The translations under genes were made by a program, and so were the position numbers. This document shows positions 1-4,762 of a stretch of DNA of 5,582 bases, piece by piece. The notes under the pieces are model-generated. The model did not search any database, was not told the DNA's origin, and saw nothing but the letters and a program-made list of their open reading frames with translations. Numbering within the stretch: position 1 is the first letter of the stretch; each line of letters begins with the position of its first letter. Source of the DNA: JBHWPB01 sp043424675 (GTDB taxonomy: Bacteria > Bacillota > Bacilli > Lactobacillales > Carnobacteriaceae_A); assembly GCA_043424675.1 (NCBI GenBank), contig JBHWPB010000098.1, positions 1 through 5,582 on the forward strand, in the 5' to 3' direction.

Positions 1-251
1 CATCTCGCGAAAGAATGAATATCAAGAACATTTCTATTGAATTTGAAGGAGATTTAGACCCAGATGGATTTTTAGGCAAGAATCCTGACGCAAAAGTAGG
101 TTTTTCTGAAATTCGCACAAAGTATCATATTAATGCAGATAATACGGAAGAAGAAATTGCAGATTTCGTAGACTTTATTGAAAAGACTTGCCCAGTAGCA
201 GACACGATTGTGAATACGCCGTCCTTTAAGAAGGAGATTCAAACCAAATAA
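1..251 (+). CDS. OsmC-family protein, C-terminal part (5' end outside the window)
   Basis: This is the C-terminal end of an OsmC/Ohr-like protein, a family of cytoplasmic thiol-dependent (hydro)peroxide reductases. The reading frame is open back to the window edge (codons S-R-E-R precede the first Met at 15). The peptide from that Met aligns with the interior of OsmC proteins, not with an N-terminus, so the real start lies upstream. Seen directly are a beta-strand-like segment ISIEFEGDLD, a conserved-type DPDGFLG turn, and the family's C-terminal Cys motif TCPVADTI, whose Cys is residue 59 counted from the Met at 15. The N-terminal catalytic Cys is outside the window. The YhfA-type branch is more likely than Ohr because of the CPVxDT motif, but the substrate cannot be told. 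The gene ends in TAA and is followed 46 bp later by a strong terminator, so it is probably the last gene of its unit. Confidence 0.85.
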   Translation, partial: SRERMNIKNISIEFEGDLDPDGFLGKNPDAKVGFSEIRTKYHINADNTEEEIADFVDFIEKTCPVADTIVNTPSFKKEIQTK

Positions 252-297
252 ATAAAAAGTAAATCCCTTAACTAGGAATTATCTACGTACAAAAAAA

Positions 298-322
298 GCC
301 AAGACAATCGTCTTGGCTTTTC
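298..322 (+). terminator. Rho-independent terminator of the OsmC-family gene
   Basis: A perfect 8-bp stem, GCCAAGAC (298-305) and GTCTTGGC (310-317), encloses the 4-nt loop AATC and is followed by TTTT. Seven A residues (291-297) precede the stem, so it could also work on the other strand, although the nearest minus-strand gene ends more than 400 bp away. Confidence 0.9.
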
Positions 323-732
323 GTTATCCAGAGATGATATCTCTTCTCTTCGGTTTCATAAGAATCTAAGTATGACAAGCAACAAAATCACTATAGATAG
401 AAAAACTGGAATAATTTATATTTATTGGGACACTAGGATATATAAAATAAAAGTAAACCAATCACTCATCTATAGTTAATTAAGTGTACGCTTAAATCAC
501 TTTGTATTGTAATATTCTAACTAATATCCAGGAATCATACGTCTAAATTCGTTTAGGTATAGAAGTATAGAAATTTAATTTGTAACAAATAAAAATATGA
601 ATTCAAAATTGAGAGGCAAGCTGTACTGATTTCTCGACCGCAAAAAATTAAAACAAAATGGAGTATCTTATCTCCGATTGCATACGAGAGCCAAGACACT
701 TTATTTGTTGTTTGATAGAACTGATATACTTT
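323..732. other. AT-rich intergenic stretch without a convincing gene
   Basis: No gene with a good ribosome binding site was found. The stretch holds several small symmetries: AGAGAT-GAT-ATCTCT (330-344), the near-perfect palindrome TTAAGTGTACGCTTAA (480-495), and a UUCG-loop hairpin CTAAA-TTCG-TTTAG (543-556). A 10-nt copy of the upstream terminator's 5' arm, AGCCAAGACA, lies at 689-698. A 35-codon frame at 372-479 lacks a clear Shine-Dalgarno. On the minus strand a weak 4-bp GGAG/CTCC stem (660-675) followed by a T-rich tract might end the amidotransferase transcript. None of these alone justifies a gene call. Confidence 0.6.
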
Positions 733-1419
733 TTAGAATATTTCGACCTCAGCCTCTTCGACATAAGGAGAAATTGTATGAATAACTTGGGGACGTACTT
801 TATTAAAGAAGTTTTGTAAGATAATTTCTCCTATTGGATAAGCCTGATTGTATCCTTCAGGGTGAAATTGAAAACCATAGATTTGTTTTTCTTTGTGTTT
901 GATCGCTTGTACTTCACACATGACAGATGAGGCGAGTAAGTCGAAGTTTTCTGGAACACTCTTTACTTCCTCAAGATGATACTCGTAGGCCGCAAAGCTC
1001 TCTTCAACTCCCTTAAATATTTCATCTTGTTGGTGGAGGATTTCAATCTCAACAAATCCGTTTTCTCTGATATCTTCTTCTCCTTCAGAGACTTCGATCA
1101 TCTTACCCAGCTTCGCGCCGTGTGCGATAGAAATGAGCTGGTGTCCCAGACAGATGCCGAGGATGGGGATATCCGTTTCGCGAATCAGTTCTAATTCAGC
1201 GGTATACTCTTCGATTGCCAAATCTCCCGCGTAGGTTAAGCGTCCCGTTAAATAAATCATATCAGGATTTATTGCTGTTATTATTTCTTTTGAAAGCTCT
1301 GTATAATGGAGAATTTCAAACTTTACTTCGGATCCTCGCGCTAAGGCTTTCTGTATCCTCGGTGCGAATCCTAAGTTATTTCTATTTTTCTCATTATTGA
1401 CAATTAATACTTTCACCAT
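733..1419 (-). CDS. stand-alone class I glutamine amidotransferase
   Basis: This 228-residue protein is a single class I (triad) glutamine amidotransferase domain, which hydrolyses glutamine to release ammonia for a partner synthase or acts on gamma-glutamyl amides. Visible are the nucleophile elbow GICLGHQL with Cys90, and FQFHPEG with His186 and Glu188, giving a complete Cys-His-Glu triad. The N-terminal strand MVKVLIVNN and the oxyanion-type segment IYLTGR (55-60) fit the fold. No synthase domain is fused. The length is in the range of PabA/TrpG and GuaA-type domains, but no pab, trp or gua partner is adjacent, so the acceptor is unknown. The ATG at 1419 is supported by AAAGGAAG (1429-1436), 9 nt upstream on the minus strand; an ATG 7 nt further up is out of frame. 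It is divergent from the cytosine deaminase and its probable promoter carries the same 12-bp element. Family confidence is high, exact role unknown. Confidence 0.88.
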   Translation of the reverse strand: MVKVLIVNNEKNRNNLGFAPRIQKALARGSEVKFEILHYTELSKEIITAINPDMIYLTGRLTYAGDLAIEEYTAELELIRETDIPILGICLGHQLISIAHGAKLGKMIEVSEGEEDIRENGFVEIEILHQQDEIFKGVEESFAAYEYHLEEVKSVPENFDLLASSVMCEVQAIKHKEKQIYGFQFHPEGYNQAYPIGEIILQNFFNKVRPQVIHTISPYVEEAEVEIF

Positions 1420-1521
1420 TTTGCATCGCTTCCTTTCCCCTTTTTATTTTTAAAATACTATCTTTTCACCACTCCTGACTGGATTCAGAACTGATTTGAA
1501 AAGAGCTTTTTCCGGCATAAC

Positions 1522-1533
1522 TGTTACAACTCT
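1522..1533 (-). promoter_or_regulatory. 12-bp element AGAGTTGTAACA, copy 1 (amidotransferase side)
   Basis: On the minus strand AGAGTTGTAACA begins 7 bp after the TATAAC -10 hexamer, at about the expected transcription start. The exact same 12 bases recur on the plus strand at 1921-1932 beside the deaminase promoter. The GTTGTAAC core is close to a palindrome, as expected for a repressor operator. The function is inferred from position only. Confidence 0.5.
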
Positions 1534-1540
1534 ATCTATG

Positions 1541-1549
1541 GTTATAACA
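1541..1549 (-). promoter_or_regulatory. putative extended -10 promoter of the amidotransferase gene
   Basis: Read on the minus strand this is TGT-TATAAC, an extended -10 box (TGn plus a 5/6 match to TATAAT). No good -35 hexamer lies 16-18 bp upstream, which extended -10 promoters can tolerate. Transcription would start near 1534 and give a leader of about 115 nt before the ATG at 1419. That leader can form a hairpin TTCTGA-atccag-TCAGGA (about 1474-1491). Confidence 0.45.
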
Positions 1550-1714
1550 AAAACGTAGAAAAAGACTGTGGCATCTCAAAACGCAGTCAAAAATGCCTCC
1601 CACCTAAAAAGGTTAAAAATAAAAAATACATATCAATATGTGTTTTCGTATTTTGTAGGAGTGCTTATAAAGGCCTGCGTATTCCTCAATGTCTTCTAGC
1701 TTTATAACTGAATA

Positions 1715-1746
1715 AACTACGCACCGACTTGAGGCGATGCGCAGTT
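1715..1746. other. GC-richer imperfect stem-loop in the intergenic region
   Basis: AACTACGCA (1715-1723) pairs with TGCGCAGTT (1738-1746), eight of nine pairs with one A-C mismatch, around a 14-nt loop. CTG (1708-1710) and CAG (1747-1749) could add pairs across a bulge. There is no T-run directly after it, so it is not a standard terminator. It may be an RNA structure or a decayed mobile-element fragment. The role is unknown. Confidence 0.35.
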
Positions 1747-1761
1747 CAGATGTGACTTCTT

Positions 1762-1791
1762 TTGTGAAGCTTGTTTTTCAGCTTTTATAAT
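1762..1791 (+). promoter_or_regulatory. putative sigma-A-type promoter upstream of a start-stop pair
   Basis: TTGTGA (1762-1767, four of six matches to TTGACA) and a perfect TATAAT (1786-1791) are separated by 18 bp. Transcription would start near 1798, just ahead of a strong Shine-Dalgarno at 1805-1812, and could continue into the deaminase gene as a longer leader. Confidence 0.4.
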
Positions 1792-1858
1792 TTATCATAT
1801 TTTTAAGAGGAGAGCAATATGTAAAAAAATTAATTTAATTTGTTTTATTATGATAAAT
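1790..1858. repeat. 10-bp perfect inverted repeat around an SD and start-stop pair
   Basis: ATTTATCATA (1790-1799) and TATGATAAAT (1849-1858) are exact reverse complements separated by 49 nt. The left arm overlaps the end of the TATAAT box and the likely start site. The arms could be paired operator sites or could form an AT-rich long-loop hairpin in RNA. The symmetry is certain; its use is inference. Confidence 0.5.
1805..1824 (+). promoter_or_regulatory. Shine-Dalgarno followed by ATG-TAA (minimal start-stop)
   Basis: AAGAGGAG (1805-1812) lies 6 nt before an ATG (1819-1821) that is followed immediately by TAA (1822-1824). The initiation signal is as good as those of the real genes here but encodes no peptide. 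It is either the stub of a lost gene or a start-stop element that parks ribosomes on the leader. Confidence 0.4.
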
Positions 1859-1898
1859 ATAAAGCATTTCTAATGTAGGAAGGTCTATGTTAAATAAA

Positions 1899-1907
1899 TG
1901 CTATAAT
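1899..1907 (+). promoter_or_regulatory. putative extended -10 promoter of the cytosine deaminase gene
   Basis: TGC-TATAAT is a perfect extended -10 box. The -35 region at correct spacing (about 1879-1884) does not resemble TTGACA. The predicted start near 1914 gives a leader of about 60 nt. A 7-bp inverted repeat, AGCATTT (1863-1869) and AAATGCT (1896-1902), overlaps the box, and the 12-bp shared element begins 13 bp downstream of it. Confidence 0.55.
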
Positions 1908-1920
1908 TGAGGTACACAGA

Positions 1921-1932
1921 AGAGTTGTAACA
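1921..1932 (+). promoter_or_regulatory. 12-bp element AGAGTTGTAACA, copy 2 (deaminase side)
   Basis: This is the exact reverse complement of 1522-1533, placed here about 7 nt into the predicted deaminase transcript. An operator just downstream of the start site would fit a transcriptional road-block or repressor; a leader-RNA role is also possible. Confidence 0.5.
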
Positions 1933-1974
1933 CTCACTGAAGAAAAGTTGAATCTTTGATGAGGAGAGATAGAG

Positions 1975-3225
1975 ATGAAAAAATTTATCAATGCGAAGAT
2001 TTATAAAAATGATGAGGCAAATGAAATTTTAATAGAAGATGGAAAGTTCAAAACGATAGGAAATGACCTGGAAGATGCGGAAGAAGTTATCGACTTAGGG
2101 GGACGATTGGTACTGCCACCTTATGTCGATTCTCACTTGCATCTGGATTACTATATGACGAGCAAAACCGATAAAGAAGAAAATGAATCCGGCACACTTT
2201 TTGAAGCAATCGATATCTGGAATGATTTCAAAAAAGGAACCACGAAAGAAGAAATGAAAGAGCGCATGTATGCTGCAGTTGAAGACGTTGTGGGCTATGG
2301 AACGCAGTATATCCGGGCACAGACGGACTGTACCGATCCCGAGCTGACAGGAATTAAAGCAGCACTTGAAGTGCGTGACGAGCTCAAAGACAAGGTGACG
2401 ATCCAAGTCGTCGCTTTCCCTCAAAATGGAATGTACTCTTTTGAAGAAGATGGGAAGACAGGGCGCGACTTAGTGGAAGAAGCTCTGCAGTTGGGAGCTG
2501 ATTGTGTGGGAGGTATTCCACATAATGAATGGTCAAGGGAGCTCGGGGAGAAATCGGTCAAAGAAATTGTTCGGTTAGCTGTAAAATACGATAAGCTTAT
2601 TGATGTGCACTGTGATGAAACGGATGATGTACAAGCACGCTTTATAGAAGCCTTGAACGCTGAAGCGATGCAGGCAGGTCGTGCTGATTTAACAACGGCC
2701 AGTCACACGTGTTCATTTGGATCCGCAGATGACGCCTATGCTTTTCGAATGATCGGTTTATTCCGTCAATCAGGCATGAACTTTGTTTCTTGCCCGACAG
2801 AAAACTTGTATCTCCAAGCACGTCAAGATTCCTATCCTAAACGTCGTGGTTTAACACGGGTCAAGGAAATGGTAGATAACAATATCAATGTGGCTTTTGG
2901 ACAGGACTCTATCGTTGACTTATGGTATCCAGCAGGTAACGGAAATCTTATGAATATTCTCGATAACGGCATTCACGCCGCACAGCTCATGCGCGTAGAA
3001 GATTTCCCGCGTAACTTCGACTTGATCACATATAATGGAGCAAAATTGATGAAGATAGAAGAATATGGGCTAGAAGAGGGCAAGCCTGCTAACTTTATCA
3101 TCCTCGATGCGCCAGACGAATTTGAAGCGCAGCGCAACCGGGTAGAATGTCTGGCTTCTATCCGCGAAGGAGAATTCCTCTTCAAGAAACAACCACGGGC
3201 TTATGATATAGAAGTAAACTTATAA
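1975..3225 (+). CDS. codA: cytosine deaminase-like amidohydrolase (CodA family)
   Basis: This 416-residue cytoplasmic enzyme of the amidohydrolase superfamily likely deaminates cytosine to uracil and ammonia in pyrimidine salvage. An N-terminal beta-sandwich part leads to the metal site: HLH (His54, His56), the substrate glutamine in FPQ (Gln150), VHCDE (His212, Glu215), TASH (His244) and FGQDS (Asp311). The stretches LQARQDSYPKRRG (280-292) and LWYP with Trp317 match E. coli CodA as I recall it, and the length is close to the usual 420 or so. One key difference is that the residue after the metal Asp is Ser312 where E. coli has Asp314, a position known to affect substrate choice. Isocytosine, 5-methylcytosine or another N-heterocycle is therefore possible. 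The ATG at 1975 follows GAGGAGA (1961-1967) by 7 nt. No codB permease is adjacent. A terminator follows directly. Confidence 0.88.
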   Translation: MKKFINAKIYKNDEANEILIEDGKFKTIGNDLEDAEEVIDLGGRLVLPPYVDSHLHLDYYMTSKTDKEENESGTLFEAIDIWNDFKKGTTKEEMKERMYAAVEDVVGYGTQYIRAQTDCTDPELTGIKAALEVRDELKDKVTIQVVAFPQNGMYSFEEDGKTGRDLVEEALQLGADCVGGIPHNEWSRELGEKSVKEIVRLAVKYDKLIDVHCDETDDVQARFIEALNAEAMQAGRADLTTASHTCSFGSADDAYAFRMIGLFRQSGMNFVSCPTENLYLQARQDSYPKRRGLTRVKEMVDNNINVAFGQDSIVDLWYPAGNGNLMNILDNGIHAAQLMRVEDFPRNFDLITYNGAKLMKIEEYGLEEGKPANFIILDAPDEFEAQRNRVECLASIREGEFLFKKQPRAYDIEVNL

Positions 3226-3229
3226 GACA

Positions 3230-3267
3230 AAAAAATGACTGCAGTGTTTCAGCTGCAGTCATTTTTA
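3230..3267. terminator. bidirectional terminator between convergent deaminase and barstar genes
   Basis: A perfect 10-bp stem, ATGACTGCAG (3235-3244) and CTGCAGTCAT (3253-3262), has an 8-nt loop and is extended by A-T pairs. T-runs follow on both strands (3262-3266 on plus; the complement of the A-run 3229-3235 on minus). It starts 4 bp after the deaminase stop, and the minus-strand barstar stop codon (3265-3267) lies inside its T-run, so one hairpin ends both transcripts. Confidence 0.92.
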
Positions 3268-3558
3268 TATATTCAGGTCTTCGTGTGAGAGCACCACACA
3301 ATATTCTGGAAACCAGACGGGAAGTTCAGTGAACAGGGTTTGAATTCTTTGGGCGTACTTTCCTAAATTTTTTCGCATATCCTTCATGTTGTACAGATGA
3401 ATCGTACACCCCTGTGCGGGTCGCTCGATACTTAGCTCGTCCCACAAACTATCAAGGTTGTTGCCCACTACGGTCTGAATATCGAACTGTTTTTTGATAT
3501 AAACAACAGCTTGTTCCTCTTCAGTTAAATCGGCCCCATTAATATAGATATGGTTCAT
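3265..3558 (-). CDS. barstar-family ribonuclease inhibitor (immunity protein)
   Basis: This 97-residue cytoplasmic protein resembles barstar (about 90 residues), which blocks barnase by covering its active site. The opening IYING matches barstar's VING. The inhibitory helix region GNNLDSLWDEL (32-42) matches GENLDALWDCL, keeping Asp36, Trp39 and Asp40 (barstar Asp35, Trp38, Asp39). Glu78 in LFTE probably corresponds to barstar Glu76. Barstar Tyr29-Tyr30 is Val30-Val31 here. The frame stays open upstream to an ATG at 3675, but that extension overlaps the RNase gene, has no family similarity and is rejected. The ATG at 3558 has AGAGGA (3569-3574) 10 nt upstream, directly after the RNase stop. 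The 16-nt spacing suggests translational coupling, so inhibitor is made wherever toxin is made. The C-terminal tail from about 79 (LPVWFPEYCVV) diverges from barstar. Confidence 0.87.
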   Translation of the reverse strand: MNHIYINGADLTEEEQAVVYIKKQFDIQTVVGNNLDSLWDELSIERPAQGCTIHLYNMKDMRKNLGKYAQRIQTLFTELPVWFPEYCVVLSHEDLNI

Positions 3559-3574
3559 ATAAAATCGATCCTCT

Positions 3575-4054
3575 CTATTCGAGCTGAGTGAAGCTTGCGT
3601 AATGATCATCTGTATAAAAGTAGAAGCCATCGTTAGAAAAAACGAGTCGTTCAGCCCCTCGGTGGCCTCCCTCATAATTCACATCGGCTTCATAATAAGT
3701 CCGTCCGGGTTCTTCAGGAAGGTGTCCTTCAAAGTTTCCGAAGTAATCACCACCGATACTCATACCAGGCACCACATCTTGTAAGTTCCCTTCACTCGGT
3801 ACCCAGCCTCGGCTTTCTGCTTCTTCTTTTGTGATGTAGTTAGGAGGCAGTCCCCCATAAGCCTCTATATAATCAACCACTTCTTGAGGATCTGTGTAAG
3901 CCTGTTCTGCTTCGATCTGTGTTTCTTGGCTTTGAGAAGGGGCACTCTCTTCTATCAGAAAATCAAAAGAATCATTCCCTAAGTAACTACCTAAAACTAT
4001 GAGTAAAACAACAAGGAAAGAAGAGATTGAGAGTCTGCTTTTTCTATTTTTCAT
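3575..4054 (-). CDS. barnase-family extracellular ribonuclease (guanyl-specific RNase)
   Basis: This 159-residue exported RNase matches barnase along the whole 110-residue mature length with no gap, numbering shifted by exactly 49. Lys76, Glu122, Arg132, Arg136 and His151 equal barnase Lys27, Glu73 (general base), Arg83, Arg87 and His102 (general acid), so it should cleave RNA after guanosine. Conserved segments include PPNYITKEEA (70-79) and SIGGDYFGN (99-107). Barnase Arg59, which binds barstar, is Phe108; guanine-loop Asn58 and Glu60 are kept (Asn107, Glu109). The N-terminus is basic, followed by a hydrophobic stretch (11-25) without a lipobox or clear signal-peptidase site, then an acidic linker (35-58), so it may be secreted or membrane-anchored. 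No strong Shine-Dalgarno precedes the ATG at 4054, which may limit expression. It starts 27 nt after the ATPase gene and 16 nt before the inhibitor. Confidence 0.92.
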   Translation of the reverse strand: MKNRKSRLSISSFLVVLLIVLGSYLGNDSFDFLIEESAPSQSQETQIEAEQAYTDPQEVVDYIEAYGGLPPNYITKEEAESRGWVPSEGNLQDVVPGMSIGGDYFGNFEGHLPEEPGRTYYEADVNYEGGHRGAERLVFSNDGFYFYTDDHYASFTQLE

Positions 4055-4081
4055 GAGCGTCTACTTTCTGTTTCATTTAGT

Positions 4082-4762
4082 TTATCGCAAAAAGTCATGA
4101 GATGAAACTAAACGCGTTCCGTATTTTCTGCTGAATTCATCATCATGAGTAACTATTAAGATTCCAGTTCCACGGTCTGCTATCTCTTCGATGAGCTTTC
4201 CGACACTCTCTGCAGAGTCGTCGTCTAAAGCGGAAGTGGGCTCATCGAGACAGAGTATCTTCGGCTCCAGCATCATAGCACGTGCAATCGCCACGCGCTG
4301 TTTTTGCCCCCCTGATAATTGGTGAGGCATTTTATCAATCTGATCTAGAATGCCTGTGTCTTCTAACAAGGACTCCGCTTTTTTATTCAAAGCTTCTTCG
4401 GTAGCGAGCTTTTGAGCAAGCGGACCTTCTAATAAATTTTCCCGGACAGTCAGATTGGAGAAGAGGGCGAACTCTTGAAAAACGAGTCCGATTTGGTTTT
4501 GATAGGTGCGTTGTTCGCTCCTTGGCACATAGTCTGCTCTCATAGTGTCGGAATTCTGTTTGCAAAGAAAATCATCGTCGATCCGGATAGTGCCTGTATC
4601 AGCTGTTTCTAGATTATTAATCAATCGCATAAAAGTCGTTTTACCCGTTCCCGAAGTCCCGGTCAGCATGACAATTTCTCCATCTGACATCTCAAAGGAG
4701 TAATCTTTTATAACAGGAGTATCGCCAAATGATTTTGAAAGATTGGATACATATAATGACAT
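4082..4762 (-). CDS. polar amino-acid ABC transporter ATPase (GlnQ/HisP type)
   Basis: This 226-residue cytoplasmic ATP-binding subunit energises the adjoining permease. All ABC motifs are present in order: Walker A GTSGTGKTT (35-43; the usual form is GxSGSGKST, so Thr replaces two Ser), Q-loop VFQEFALF with Gln96, signature LSGGQKQR (149-156), Walker B ILCLDEP with Asp173 and Glu174, D-loop SALD (177-180) and H-loop His206 in VTHD. The LFSNLTVRENLLEGP stretch is typical of the amino-acid importer subfamily. It is slightly shorter than the usual 240 or so residues. The ATG at 4762 has an excellent AAGGAGA (4769-4775) at 6 nt, and the SD region touches the permease stop codon (intergenic gap 14 nt). 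The substrate is unknown; glutamine, cystine or a basic amino acid are all possible. Confidence 0.93.
   Translation of the reverse strand: MSLYVSNLSKSFGDTPVIKDYSFEMSDGEIVMLTGTSGTGKTTFMRLINNLETADTGTIRIDDDFLCKQNSDTMRADYVPRSEQRTYQNQIGLVFQEFALFSNLTVRENLLEGPLAQKLATEEALNKKAESLLEDTGILDQIDKMPHQLSGGQKQRVAIARAMMLEPKILCLDEPTSALDDDSAESVGKLIEEIADRGTGILIVTHDDEFSRKYGTRLVSSHDFLR

Larger units (their letters stand above)
1420..1974. other. 555-bp divergent regulatory region between amidotransferase and deaminase genes
   Basis: No protein gene of normal size is visible here. The stretch holds the minus-strand promoter of the amidotransferase (-10 at 1541-1546) with a leader of about 115 nt, the plus-strand promoter of the deaminase (-10 at 1902-1907), a 12-bp element in inverted copies beside both, a further plus-strand promoter with a Shine-Dalgarno and a start-stop pair, and several stem-loops. 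One of these is an AT-rich hairpin ACATAT-CA-ATATGT (1628-1641) flanked by A and T runs. The region is unusually long for a bacterial divergent intergenic region. Confidence 0.7.

Noticed and set aside
641..675. Minus-strand terminator for the amidotransferase (GGAG...CTCC plus T-rich tract)
   Set aside because: The stem is only 4 bp with mismatches inside and the T-tract is interrupted; it is too weak to call.
658..831. Plus-strand frame starting ATG at 658
   Set aside because: It lacks a Shine-Dalgarno and mostly runs antisense to the amidotransferase 3' end.
976..1400. Two plus-strand open frames (976-1194 and 1215-1400)
   Set aside because: They are antisense to the amidotransferase, whose motifs are intact, and show no recognisable domain.
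733..1419. Naming the amidotransferase GuaA, PabA or TrpG
   Set aside because: The triad motifs are shared by all class I domains, and no synthase domain or pathway neighbour is present to decide.
1908..1974. Purine, PreQ1 or other riboswitch ahead of the deaminase
   Set aside because: The leader is only about 60 nt and shows no conserved aptamer core that I recognise.
2095..2424. Minus-strand open frame antisense to the deaminase
   Set aside because: It is a shadow of a well-supported gene, with Cys/Phe-rich translation and no family similarity. The same holds for 2973-3185.
3559..3675. N-terminal extension of the inhibitor to an ATG at 3675
   Set aside because: It overlaps the RNase coding sequence in another frame, shows no barstar similarity, and the ATG at 3558 has its own Shine-Dalgarno and begins exactly where barstar begins.
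4383..4565. Extra frames inside the ABC transporter genes (4383-4565, 5159-5392, 5257-5442)
   Set aside because: They overlap genes with complete family motifs and have no features of their own.
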